A stretch of DNA of 64,000 nt from Siphonodentalium dalli (Eukaryota > Mollusca > Scaphopoda > Gadilida > Siphonodentaliidae): assembly GCA_032622095.1 (NCBI GenBank), contig CP136067.1, positions 127,199,030 to 127,263,029 of the forward strand, written 5' to 3'. The position numbers and the translations under genes were made by a program. This document shows, one piece after another, positions 10,954 to 26,220 of this stretch. The number at the start of each line of letters is the position of its first letter. Positions within the stretch are counted from its first letter, which is position 1. The notes beneath the pieces are model-generated. The model did not search any database and was not told where the DNA came from. It saw nothing but the letters and a program-made list of their open reading frames with translations.

Positions 10954-13850
10954 GGATTCAAGCTAATCAGTACATAACGGGGATTTCCTTATAAAGTGGA
11001 TTTAATCTAATCAGCATATAACAGGCATTTAATTATAAAGTGGATTTAATCTAATCAGCATATAACGGGGATTTCATTATAAAGTGGATTTAATATAATC
11101 AGGATATAACGGGGATTTCATTATAAAGTGGATTTAATCTAATCAGCATATAACAGGCATTTAATTATAAAGTGGATTTAATCTAATCAGCATATAACGG
11201 GCATTTCATTATAAAGTGGATTTAATCTAATCAGTATATAACGGGGATTTCATTATAAAGTGGATTTAATCTAATCAGCATATAACAGGCATTTAATTAT
11301 AAAGTGGATTTAATCTAATCAGCATATAACGGGAATTTCATTATAAAGTGGATTTAATCTAATCAGCATATAACGGGGATTTCATTATAAAGTGGATTTA
11401 ATCTAATCAGCATATAACGGGGATTTCATTATAAAGTGGATTTAATATAATCAGCATATAACGGGCATTACATCATAAAGTGGATTTAATATAATCAGCA
11501 TATAACGGGCATTACATCATAAAGTGGATTTAATATAATCAGCATATAACGGGGATTTCATTATAAAGTGGATTTAATATAATCAGCATATAACGGGGAT
11601 TTCATTATAAAGTGGATTTAATCTAATCAGCATATAACGGGCATTTCATTATAAAGTGGATTTAATATAATCAGCATATAACGGGGATTTCATTATAAAG
11701 TGGATTTAATCTAATCAGCATATAACGGGCATTTCATTATAAAGTGGATTTAATATAATCAGCATATAACGGGGATTTCATTATAAAGTGGATTTAATCT
11801 AATCAGTATATAACGGGGATTTCATTATAAAGTGAATTTAATCTAATCAGCATATAACGGGCATTTCATTATAAAGTGGATTTAATCTAATCAGCATATA
11901 ACGGGCATTTCATTATAAAGTGGATTTAATATAATCAGCATATAACGGGCATTTCATTATAAAGTGGATTTAATCTAATCAGCATATAACGTGGATTTCA
12001 TTATAAAGTGGATTTAATCTAATCAGCATATAACGGGCATTTCATTATAAAGTGGATTTAATCTAATCAGCATATAACGGGGATTTCATTATAAAGTGGA
12101 TTTAATCTAATCAGCATATAACGGACATTACATCATAAAGTGTATTTAATCTAATCAGCATATAACGGGCATTACATCATAAAGTGGATTTAATATAATC
12201 AGCATATAACGGGCATTACATCATAAAGTGAATTTAATATAATCAGCATATAACGGGCATTACATCATAAAGTGAATTTAATATAATCAGCATATAACGG
12301 GCATTTCATTATAAAGTGGATTTAATCTAATCAGTATATAACGGGCATTTCATTATAAAGTGAATTTAATCTAATCAGCATATAACGGGGATTTCATTAT
12401 AAAGTGGATTTAATATAATCAGGATATAACGGGGATTACATCATAAAGAGAATTTAATCTAATCAGCATATAACGGGCATTACATTATAAAGTGGATTTA
12501 ATCTAATCAGCATATAACGGGCATTACATTATAAAGAGAATTTAATCTAATCAGCATATAACGGGCATTACATTATAAAGTGGATTTAATCTAATCAGCA
12601 TATAACGGGCATTTCATTATAAAGTGGAGTTAATCTAATCAGCATATAACGGGCATTTCATTATAAAGTGGATTTAATCTAATCAGCATATAACGGGCAT
12701 TACATCATAAAGTGGATTTAATATAATCAGCATATAACGGGGATTTCATTATAAAGTGGATTTAATCTAATCAGTATATAACGGGCATTTCATTATAAAG
12801 TGGATTTAATCTAATCAGCATATAACGGGGATTTCATTATAAAGTGGATTTAATCTAATCAGTATATAACGGGCATTTCATTATAAAGTGGATTTAATCT
12901 AATCAGTATATAACGGGCATTTCATTATAAAGTGAATTTAATCTAATCAGCATATAACGGGGATTTCATTATAAAGTGGATTTAATATAATCAGGATATA
13001 ACGGGGATTACATCATAAAGAGAATTTAATCTAATCAGCATATAACGGGCATTACATTATAAAGTGGATTTAATCTAATCAGCATATAACGGGCATTACA
13101 TTATAAAGAGAATTTAATCTAATCAGTATATAACGGGCATTTCATTATAAAGTGGATTTAATATAATCAGTATATAACGGGCATTTCATTATAAAGAGAA
13201 TTTAATCTAATCAGCATATAACGGGCATTACATTATAAAGTGGATTTAATCTAATCAGCATATAACGGGCATTTCATTATAAAGTGGAGTTAATCTAATC
13301 AGCATATAACAGGCATTTAATTATAACGTGGATTTAATCTAATCAGCATATAACGGGCATTTCATTATAAAGTGGATTTAATATAATCAGGATATAACGG
13401 GGATTTCATTATAAAGTGGATTTAATCTAATCAGCATATAACGGGCATTTCATTATAAAGTGGATTCAAGCTAATCAGTATATAACGGGGATTTCATTAT
13501 AAAGTGGATTTAATCTAATCAGCATATAACAGGCATTTAATTATAAAGTGGATTTAATCTAATCAGCATATAACGGGGATTTCATTATAAAGTGGATTTA
13601 ATATAATCAGGATATAACGGGGATTTCATTATAAAGTGGATTTAATCTAATCAGCATATAACAGGCATTTAATTATAAAGTGGATTTAATCTAATCAGCA
13701 TATAACGGGCATTTCATTATAAAGTGGATTTAATCTAATCAGTATATAACGGGGATTTCATTATAAAGTGGATTTAATCTAATCAGCATATAACAGGCAT
13801 TTAATTATAAAGTGGATTTAATCTAATCAGCATATAACGGGAATTTCATT
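10954..13850. repeat. Duplicated 57-unit block in the left satellite
   Basis: A rare variant with GGATTCAAGC occurs at 10954 and again at 13462, 2508 bases (57 units) apart, in the same neighbourhood of AACAGGCATTTAATT variants (10.5-11.3 kb and 13.3-13.8 kb). This indicates duplication of a multi-unit block inside the array. Boundaries are approximate, as they were placed by eye from rare variants. Confidence 0.6.
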
Positions 13851-16800
13851 ATAAAGTGGATTTAATCTAATCAGCATATAACGGGGATTTCATTATAAAG
13901 TGGATTTAATCTAATCAGCATATAACGGGGATTTCATTATAAAGTGGATTTAATATAATCAGCATATAACGGGGATTACATCATAAAGTGGATTTAATCT
14001 AATCAGCATATAACGGGGATTTCATTATAAAGTGGATTTAATATAATCAGCATATAACGGGGATTTCATTATAAAGTGGATTTAATATAATCAGCATATA
14101 ACGGGGATTTCATTATAAAGTGGATTTAATATAATCAGCATATAACGGGCATTACATCATAAAGTGGATTTAATATAATCAGCATATAACGGGCATTACA
14201 TCATAAAGTGGATTTAATATAATCAGCATATAACGGGGATTTCATTATAAAGTGGATTTAATATAATCAGCATATAATGGGGATTTCATTATAAAGTGGA
14301 TTTAATCTAATCAGCATATAACGGGCATTTCATTATAAAGTGGATTTAATATAATCAGCATATAACGGGGATTTCATTATAAAGTGGATTTAATCTAATC
14401 AGTATATAACGGGGATTTCATTATAAAGTGAATTTAATCTAATCAGCATATAACGGGCATTACATTATAAAGTGGATTTAATCTAATCAGCATATAACGG
14501 GCATTTCATTATAAAGTGGATTTAATATAATCAGCATATAACGGGCATTTCATTATAAAGTGGATTTAATCTAATCAGCATATAACGTGGATTTCATTAT
14601 AAAGTGGATTTAATCTATCAGCATATAACGGGCATTTCATTATAAAGTGGATTTAATCTAATCAGCATATAACGGGGATTTCATTATAAAGTGGATTTAA
14701 TCTAATCAGCATATAACGGACATTACATCATAAAGTGTATTTAATCTAATCAGCATATAACGGGCATTACATCATAAAGTGGATTTAATATAATCAGCAT
14801 ATAACGGGCATTACATCATAAAGTGAATTTAATATAATCAGCATATAACGGGCATTACATCATAAAGTGAATTTAATATAATCAGCATATAACGGGCATT
14901 ACATCATAAAGTGAATTTAATATAATCAGCATATAACGGGGATTTCATTATAAAGTGGATTTAATCTAATCAGTATATAACGGGCATTTCATTATAAAGT
15001 GGATTTAATCTAATCAGCATATAACGGGCATTACATTATAAAGTGGATTTAATCTAATCAGCATATAACGGGCATTTCATTATAAAGTGGATTTAATATA
15101 ATCAGCATATAACGGGCATTTCATTATAAAGTGGATTTAATCTAATCAGCATATAACGTGGATTTCATTATAAAGTGGATTTAATCTAATCAGCATATAA
15201 CGGGCATTTCATTATAAAGTGGATTTAATATAATCAGCATATAACGGGGATTTCATTATAAAGTGGATTTAATATAATCAGCATATAACGGACATTACAT
15301 CATAAAGTGTATTTAATCTAATCAGCATATAACGGGCATTACATCATAAAGTGGATTTAATATAATCAGCATATAACGGGCATTACATCATAAAGTGAAT
15401 TTAATATAATCAGCATATAACGGGCATTACATCATAAAGTGAATTTAATATAATCAGCATATAACGGGCATTACATCATAAAGTGAATTTAATATAATCA
15501 GCATATAACGGGGATTTCATTATAAAGTGGATTTAATCTAATCAGTATATAACGGGCATTTCATTATAAAGTGGATTTAATCTAATCAGCATATAACGGG
15601 GATTTCATTATAAAGTGGATTTAATCTAATCAGTATATAACGGGCATTTCATTATAAAGTGGATTTAATCTAATCAGTATATAACGGGCATTTCATTATA
15701 AAGTGAATTTAATCTAATCAGCATATAACGGGGATTTCATTATAAAGTGGATTTAATATAATCAGGATATAACGGGGATTACATCATAAAGAGAATTTAA
15801 TCTAATCAGCATATAACGGGCATTACATTATAAAGTGGATTTAATCTAATCAGCATATAACGGGCATTACATTATAAAGAGAATTTAATCTAATCAGCAT
15901 ATAACGGGCATTACATTATAAAGTGGATTTAATCTAATCAGCATATAACGGGCATTTCATTATAAAGTGGAGTTAATCTAATCAGCATATAACGGGCATT
16001 TCATTATAAAGTGGATTTAATCTAATCAGCATATAACGGGCATTACATCATAAAGTGAATTTAATATAATCAGCATATAACGGGGATTTCATTATAAAGT
16101 GGATTTAATCTAATCAGTATATAACGGGCATTTCATTATAAAGTGGATTTAATCTAATCAGCATATAACGGGGATTTCATTATAAAGTGGATTTAATCTA
16201 ATCAGTATATAACGGGCATTTCATTATAAAGTGGATTTAATCTAATCAGTATATAACGGGCATTTCATTATAAAGTGAATTTAATCTAATCAGCATATAA
16301 CGGGGATTTCATTATAAAGTGGATTTAATATAATCAGGATATAACGGGGATTACATCATAAAGAGAATTTAATCTAATCAGCATATAACGGGCATTACAT
16401 TATAAAGTGGATTTAATCTAATCAGCATATAACGGGCATTACATTATAAAGAGAATTTAATCTAATCAGCATATAACGGGCATTACATTATAAAGTGGAT
16501 TTAATCTAATCAGCATATAACGGGCATTTCATTATAAAGTGGAGTTAATCTAATCAGCATATAACGGGCATTTCATTATAAAGTGGAGTTAATCTAATCA
16601 GCATATAACGGGCATTTCATTATAAAGTAGATTTAATCTAATCAGCATATAACGGGGATTTCATTATAAAGTGGATTTAATCTAATCAGCATATAACGGG
16701 CATTACATCATAAAGTGGATTTAATCTAATCAGCATATAACGGGCATTTCATTATAAAGTGGATTTAATCTAATCAGCATATAACGGGCATTTCATTATA

Positions 16801-19800
16801 AAGTGGATTTAATCTAATCAGCATATAACGGGGATTTCATTATAAAGTGGATTTAATCTAATCAGCATATAACGGGGATTTCATTATAAAGTGGATTTAA
16901 TCTAATCAGCATATAACGGGGATTTCATTATAAAGTGGATTTAATCTAATCAGCATATAACGGGCATTTCATTATAAAGTGGATTTAATATAATCAGCAT
17001 ATAACGGGGATTTCATTATAAAGTGGATTTAATATAATCAGCATATAACGGACATTACATCATAAAGTGTATTTAATCTAATCAGCATATAACGGGCATT
17101 ACATCATAAAGTGGATTTAATATAATCAGCATATAACGGGCATTACATCATAAAGTGGATTTAATATAATCAGCATATAACGGGCATTACATCATAAAGT
17201 GAATTTAATATAATCAGCATATAACGGGCATTACATCATAAAGTGAATTTAATATAATCAGCATATAACGGGGATTTCATTATAAAGTGGATTTAATCTA
17301 ATCAGTATATAACGGGCATTTCATTATAAAGTGGATTTAATCTAATCAGCATATAACGGGGATTTCATTATAAAGTGGATTTAATCTAATCAGTATATAA
17401 CGGGCATTTCATTATAAAGTGGATTTAATCTAATCAGTATATAACGGGCATTTCATTATAAAGTGGATTTAATCTAATCAGTATATAACGGGCATTTCAT
17501 TATAAAGTGAATTTAATCTAATCAGCATATAACGGGGATTTCATTATAAAGTGGATTTAATATAATCAGGATATAACGGGGATTACATCATAAAGAGAAT
17601 TTAATCTAATCAGCATATAACGGGCATTACATTATAAAGTGGATTTAATCTAATCAGCATATAACGGGCATTACATTATAAAGAGAATTTAATCTAATCA
17701 GCATATAACGGGCATTACATTATAAAGTGGATTTAATCTAATCAGCATATAACGGGCATTTCATTATAAAGTGGAGTTAATCTAATCAGCATATAACGGG
17801 CATTTCATTATAAAGTGGATTTAATCTAATCAGCATATAACGGGCATTACATCATAAAGTGAATTTAATATAATCAGCATATAACGGGGATTTCATTATA
17901 AAGTGGATTTAATCTAATCAGTATATAACGGGCATTTCATTATAAAGTGGATTTAATCTAATCAGCATATAACGGGGATTTCATTATAAAGTGGATTTAA
18001 TCTAATCAGTATATAACGGGCATTTCATTATAAAGTGGATTTAATCTAATCAGTATATAACGGGCATTTCATTATAAAGTGAATTTAATCTAATCAGCAT
18101 ATAACGGGGATTTCATTATAAAGTGGATTTAATATAATCAGGATATAACGGGGATTACATCATAAAGAGGATTTAATATAATCAGCATATAACGGGCATT
18201 ACATTATAAAGTGGATTTAATCTAATCAGCATATAACGGGCATTACATTATAAAGAGAATTTAATCTAATCAGCATATAACGGGCAATACATTATAAAGC
18301 GGATTTAATCTAATCAGCATATAACGGGCATTTCATTATAAAGTGGAGTTAATCTAATCAGCATATAACGGGCATTTCATTATAAAGTGGAGTTAATCTA
18401 ATCAGCATATAACGGGCATTTCATTATAAAGTAGATTTAATCTAATCAGCATATAACGGGGATTTCATTATAAAGTGGATTTAATCTAATCAGCATATAA
18501 CGGGCATTACATCATAAAGTGGATTTAATCTAATCAGCATATAACGGGGATTTCATTATAAAGTGGATTTAATATAATCAGCATATAACGGGGATTTCAT
18601 TATAAAGTGGATTTAATATAATCAGCATATAACGGGGATTTCATTATAAAGTGGATTTAATCTAATCAGCATATAACGGGGATTTCATTATAAAGTGGAT
18701 TTAATATAATCAGCATATAACGGGGATTTCATTATAAAGTGGAGTTAATCTAATCAGCATATAACGGGGATTTCATTATAAAGTGGATTTAATCTAATCA
18801 GCATATAACGGGGATTTCATTATAAAGTGGATTTAATCTAATCAGCATATAACGGGGATTTCATTATAAAGTGGATTTAATATAATCAGCATATAACGGG
18901 GATTTCATTATAAAGTGGATTTAATCTAATCAGCATATAACGGGGATTTCATTATAAAGTGGATTTAATATAATCAGCATATAACGGGGATTTCATTATA
19001 AAGTGGAGTTAATCTAATCAGCATATAACGGGCATTACATCATAAAGTGAATTTAATATAATCAGCATATAACGGGCATTACATCATAAAGTGAATTTAA
19101 TATAATCAGCATATAACGGGGATTTCATTATAAAGTGGATTTAATCTAATCAGTATATAACGGGCATTTCATTATAAAGTGGATTTAATCTAATCAGCAT
19201 TTAACGGGGATTTCATTATAAAGTGGTTTTAATCTAATCAGTATATAACGGGCATTTCATTATAAAGTGGATTTAATCTAATCAGTATATAACGGGCATT
19301 TCATTATAAAGTGAATTTAATCTAATCAGCATATAACGGGGATTTCATTATAAAGTGGATTTAATATAATCAGGATATAACGGGGATTACATCATAAAGA
19401 GAATTTAATCTAATCAGCATATAACGGGCATTACATTATAAAGTGGATTTAATCTAATCAGCATATAACGGGCATTACATTATAAAGAGAATTTAATCTA
19501 ATCAGCATATAACGGGCATTACATTATAAAGTGGATTTAATCTAATCAGCATATAACGGGCATTTCATTATAAAGTGGAGTTAATCTAATCAGCATATAA
19601 CGGGCATTTCATTATAAAGTGGATTTAATCTAATCAGCATATAACGGGCATTACATCATAAAGTGAATTTAATATAATCAGCATATAACGGGGATTTCAT
19701 TATAAAGTGGATTTAATCTAATCAGTATATAACGGGCATTTCATTATAAAGTGGATTTAATCTAATCAGCATATAACGGGGATTTCATTATAAAGTGGAT

Positions 19801-22760
19801 TTAATCTAATCAGTATATAACGGGCATTTCATTATAAAGTGGATTTAATCTAATCAGTATATAACGGGCATTTCATTATAAAGTGAATTTAATCTAATCA
19901 GCATATAACGGGGATTTCATTATAAAGTGGATTTAATATAATCAGGATATAACGGGGATTACATCATAAAGAGAATTTAATCTAATCAGCATATAACGGG
20001 CATTACATTATAAAGTGGATTTAATCTAATCAGCATATAACGGGCATTACATTATAAAGAGAATTTAATCTAATCAGCATATAACGGGCAATACATTATA
20101 AAGTGGATTTAATCTAATCAGCATATAACGGGCATTTCATTATAAAGTGGAGTTAATCTAATCAGCATATAACGGGCATTTCATTATAAAGTAGATTTAA
20201 TCTAATCAGCATATAACGGGGATTTCATTATAAAGTGGATTTAATCTAATCAGCATATAACGGGCATTACATCATAAAGTGGATTTAATCTAATCAGCAT
20301 ATAACGGGCATTTCATTATAAAGTGGATTTAATCTAATCAGCATATAACGGGGATTTCATTATAAAGTGGATTTAATATAATCAGCATATAACGGGGATT
20401 TCATTATAAAGTGGATTTAATCTAATCAGCATATAACGGGGATTTCATTATAAAGTGGATTTAATATAATCAGCATATAACGGGGATTTCATTATAAAGT
20501 GGAGTTAATCTAATCAGCATATAACGGGGATTTCATTATAAAGTGGATTTAATCTAATCAGCATATAACGGGGATTTCATTATAAAGTGGATTTAATCTA
20601 ATCAGCATATAACGGGGATTTCATTATAAAGTGGATTTAATATAATCAGCATATAACGGGGATTTCATTATAAAGTGGATTTAATCTAATCAGCATATAA
20701 CGGGGATTTCATTATAAAGTGGATTTAATATAATCAGCATATAACGGGGATTTCATTATAAAGTGGAGTTAATCTAATCAGCATATAACGGGGATTTCAT
20801 TATAAAGTGGATTTAATCTAATCAGCATATAACGGGGATTTCATTATAAAGTGGATTTAATCTAATCAGCATATAACGGGGATTTCATTATAAAGTGGAT
20901 TTAATATAATCAGCATATAACGGGGATTTCATTATAAAGTGGAGTTAATCTAATCAGCATATAACGGGGATTTCATTATAAAGTGGATTTAATATAATCA
21001 GCATATAACGGGCATTTCATTATAAAGTGGATTTAATCTAATCAGCATATAACGGGCATTTCATTATAAAGTGGATTTAATCTAATCAGCATATAACGGG
21101 CATTTCATTATAAAGTGGATTTAATCTAATCAGCATATAACGGGCATTTCATTATAAAGTGGATTTAATATAATCAGCATATAACGGGGATTTCATTATA
21201 AAGTGGATTTAATCTAATCAGCATATAACGGGGATTTCATTATAAAGTGGATTTAATATAATCAGCATATAACGGGGATTTCATTATAATGTGGAGTTAA
21301 TCTAATCAGCATATAACGGGGATTTCATTATAAAGTGGAGTTAATCTAATCAGCATATAACGGGCATTTCATTATAAAGTGGATTTAATCTAATCAGCAT
21401 ATAACGGGGATTTCATTATAAAGTAGATTTAATCTAATCAGCATATAACGGGGATTTCATTATAAAGTGGAGTTAATCTAATCAGCATATAACGGGCATT
21501 TCATTATAAAGTGGATTTAATCTAATCAGCATATAACGGGGATTTCATTATAAAGTAGATTTAATCTAATCAGCATATAACGGGGATTTCATTATAAAGT
21601 GGAGTTAATCTAATCAGCATATAACGGGCATTTCATTATAAAGTGGATTTAATATAATCAGCATATAACGGGGATTTCATTATAAAGTAGATTTAATCTA
21701 ATCAGCATATAACGGGGATTTCATTATAAAGTGGATTTAATATAATCAGCATATAACGGGGATTTCATTATAAAGTAGATTTAATCTAATCAGCATATAA
21801 CGGGCATTTCATTATAAAGTGGATTTAATCTAATCAGCATATAACGGTCATTTCATTATAAAGTGGATTTAATCTAATCAGCATATAACGGGCATTTCAT
21901 TATAAAGTGGATTTAATCTAATCAGTATATAACGGGGATGTCATTATAAAGTGGATTTAATCTAATCAGCATATAACGGGGATTTCATTATAAAGTGGAT
22001 TTAATCTAATCAGCATATAACGGGGATTTAATTATAAAGTGGATTTAATCTAATCAGTATATAACGGGCATTTCATTATAAAGTGAATTTAATCTAATCA
22101 GCATATAACGGGGATTTCATTATAAAGTGGATTTAATATAATCAGGATATAACGGGGATTACATCATAAAGAGAATTTAATCTAATCAGCATATAACGGG
22201 CATTACATTATAAAGTGGATTTAATCTAATCAGCATATAACGGGCATTACATTATAAAGAGAATTTAATCTAATCAGCATATAACGGGCATTACATTATA
22301 AAGTGGATTTAATCTAATCAGCATATAACGGGCATTTCATTATAAAGTGGAGTTAATCTAATCAGCATATAACGGGCATTTCATTATAAAGTGGATTTAA
22401 TCTAATCAGCATATAACGGGCATTACATCATAAAGTGAATTTAATATAATCAGCATATAACGGGGATTTCATTATAAAGTGGATTTAATCTAATCAGTAT
22501 ATAACGGGCATTTCATTATAAAGTGGATTTAATCTAATCAGCATATAACGGGGATTTCATTATAAAGTGGATTTAATCTAATCAGTATATAACGGGCATT
22601 TCATTATAAAGTGGATTTAATCTAATCAGTATATAACGGGCATTTCATTATAAAGTGAATTTAATCTAATCAGCATATAACGGGGATTTCATTATAAAGT
22701 GGATTTAATATAATCAGGATATAACGGGGATTACATCATAAAGAGAATTTAATCTAATCA
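12431..22760. repeat. Higher-order repeat of 41 units (1804 bp)
   Basis: The marker GGGGATTACATCATAAAGAG (last base A to G/G variants aside) occurs in pairs 572 bases (13 units) apart: 12431/13003, 15774/16346, 17578/18150, 19382/19954 and 22154/22726. Pair-to-pair distances are 1804 bases (41 units) between 15774, 17578 and 19382, then 2772 (63 units) to 22154. The 12431 to 15774 distance is 3343, that is 76 units minus the one-base deletion near 14617. The blocks therefore spread as large multi-unit segments, probably by unequal exchange. Confidence 0.8.
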
Positions 22761-25700
22761 GCATATAACGGGCATTACATTATAAAGTGGATTTAATCTA
22801 ATCAGCATATAACGGGCATTACATTATAAAGAGAATTTAATCTAATCAGCATATAACGGGCAATACATTATAAAGTGGATTTAATCTAATCAGCATATAA
22901 CGGGCATTTCATTATAAAGTGGAGTTAATCTAATCAGCATATAACGGGCATTTCATTATAAAGTGGAGTTAATCTAATCAGCATATAACGGGCATTTCAT
23001 TATAAAGTAGATTTAATCTAATCAGCATATAACGGGGATTTCATTATAAAGTGGATTTAATCTAATCAGCATATAACGGGCATTACATCATAAAGTGGAT
23101 TTAATCTAATCAGCATATAACGGGCATTTCATTATAAAGTGGATTTAATCTAATCAGCATATAACGGGGATTTCATTATAAAGTGGATTTAATATAATCA
23201 GCATATAACGGGGATTTCATTATAAAGTGGATTTAATCTAATCAGCATATAACGGGGATTTCATTATAAAGTGGATTTAATATAATCAGCATATAACGGG
23301 GATTTCATTATAAAGTGGAGTTAATCTAATCAGCATATAACGGGGATTTCATTATAAAGTGGATTTAATCTAATCAGCATATAACGGGGATTTCATTATA
23401 AAGTGGATTTAGTCTAATCAGCATATAACGGGGATTTCATTATAAAGTGGATTTAATATAATCAGCATATAACGGGGATTTCATTATAAAGTGGATTTAA
23501 TCTAATCAGCATATAACGGGGATTTCATTATAAAGTGGATTTAATATAATCAGCATATAACGGGGATTTCATTATGAAGTGGAGTTAATCTAATCAGCAT
23601 ATAACGGGGATTTCATTATAAAGTGGATTTAATCTAATCAGCATATAACGGGGATTTCATTATAAAGTGGATTTAATCTAATCAGCATATAACGGGGATT
23701 TCATTATAAAGTGGATTTAATATAATCAGCATATAACGGGGATTTCATTATAAAGTGGAGTTAATCTAATCAGCATATAACGGGGATTTCATTATAAAGT
23801 GGATTTAATATAATCAGCATATAACGGGCATTTCATTATAAAGTGGATTTAATCTAATCAGCATATAACGGGCATTTCATTATAAAGTGGATTTAATCTA
23901 ATCAGCATATAACGGGCATTTCATTATAAAGTGGATTTAATCTAATCAGCATATAACGGGCATTTCATTATAAAGTGGATTTAATATAATCAGCATATAA
24001 CGGGGATTTCATTATAAAGTGGATTTAATCTAATCAGCATATAACGGGGATTTCATTATAAAGTGGATTTAATATAATCAGCATATAACGGGGATTTCAT
24101 TATAATGTGGAGTTAATCTAATCAGCATATAACGGGGATTTCATTATAAAGTGGAGTTAATCTAATCAGCATATAACGGGCATTTCATTATAAAGTGGAT
24201 TTAATCTAATCAGCATATAACGGGGATTTCATTATAAAGTAGATTTAATCTAATCAGCATATAACGGGGATTTCATTATAAAGTGGAGTTAATCTAATCA
24301 GCATATAACGGGCATTTCATTATAAAGTGGATTTAATCTAATCAGCATATAACGGGGATTTCATTATAAAGTAGATTTAATCTAATCAGCATATAACGGG
24401 GATTTCATTATAAAGTGGAGTTAATCTAATCAGCATATAACGGGCATTTCATTATAAAGTGGATTTAATATAATCAGCATATAACGGGGATTTCATTATA
24501 AAGTAGATTTAATCTAATCAGCATATAACGGGGATTTCATTATAAAGTGGATTTAATATAATCAGCATATAACGGGGATTTCATTATAAAGTAGATTTAA
24601 TCTAATCAGCATATAACGGGCATTTCATTATAAAGTGGATTTAATCTAATCAGCATATAACGGTCATTTCATTATAAAGTGGATTTAATCTAATCAGCAT
24701 ATAACGGGCATTTCATTATAAAGTGGATTTAATCTAATCAGTATATAACGGGGATGTCATTATAAAGTGGATTTAATCTAATCAGCATATAACGGGGATT
24801 TCATTATAAAGTGGATTTAATCTAATCAGCATATAACGGGGATTTAATTATAAAGTGGATTTAATCTAATCAGTATATAACGGGCATTTCATTATAAAGT
24901 GGATTTAATCTAATCAGCATATAACGGGCATTTCATTATAAAGTGGATTTAATCTAATCAGCATATAACGGGGATTTCATTATAAAGTGGAGTTAATCTA
25001 ATCAGCATATAACGGGGATTTCATTATAAAGTGGAGTTAATCTAATCAGCATATAACGGGCATTTCATTATAAAGTGGATTTAATATAATCAGCATATAA
25101 CGGGGATTTCATTATAAAGTAGATTTAATCTAATCAGCATATAACGGGGATTTCATTATAAAGTGGAGTTAATCTAATCAGCATATAACGGGCATTTCAT
25201 TATAAAGTGGATTTAATCTAATCAGCATATAACGGGGATTTCATTATAAAGTAGATTTAATCTAATCAGCATATAACGGGGATTTCATTATAAAGTGGAG
25301 TTAATCTAATCAGCATATAACGGGCATTTCATTATAAAGTGGATTTAATATAATCAGCATATAACGGGGATTTCATTATAAAGTAGATTTAATCTAATCA
25401 GCATATAACGGGGATTTCATTATAAAGTGGATTTAATATAATCAGCATATAACGGGGATTTCATTATAAAGTAGATTTAATCTAATCAGCATATAACGGG
25501 CATTTCATTATAAAGTGGATTTAATCTAATCAGCATATAACGGTCATTTCATTATAAAGTGGATTTAATCTAATCAGCATATAACGGGCATTTCATTATA
25601 AAGTGGATTTAATCTAATCAGTATATAACGGGGATGTCATTATAAAGTGGATTTAATCTAATCAGCATATAACGGGGATTTCATTATAAAGTGGATTTAA

Positions 25701-26220
25701 TCTAATCAGCATATAACGGGGATTTAATTATAAAGTGGATTTAATCTAATCAGTATATAACGGGCATTTCATTATAAAGTGGATTTAATCTAATCAGCAT
25801 ATAACGGGCATTTCATTATAAAGTGGATTTAATCTAATCAGCATATAACGGGGATTTCATTATAAAGTGGAGTTAATCTAATCAGCATATAACGGGGATT
25901 TCATTATAAAGTGGATTTAATATAATCAGCATATAACGGGGATTTCATTATAAAGTGGATTTAATCTAATCAGCATATAACGGGCATTTCATTATAAAGT
26001 GGATTTAATCTAATCAGCATATAACGGGCATTTCATTATAAAGTGGATTTAATCTAATCAGTATATAACGGGCATTTCATTATAAAGTGGATTTAATATA
26101 ATCAGCATATAACGGGGATTTCATTATAAAGTGGATTTAATCTAATCAGCATATAACGGGGATTTCATTATAAAGTGGATTTAATCTAATCAGCATATAA
26201 CGGTCATTTCATTATAAAGT
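21281..26220. repeat. 64-unit and 20-unit duplications in the satellite
   Basis: The rare CGGTCATTTC variant occurs at 21845, 24661, 25541 and 26201. The first two are 2816 bases (64 units) apart and the next two 880 bases (20 units) apart. The rare TCATTATAATGTGG variant occurs at 21281 and 24097, also 2816 bases apart. Two layers of segmental duplication are thus superimposed in this part of the array. Confidence 0.75.
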
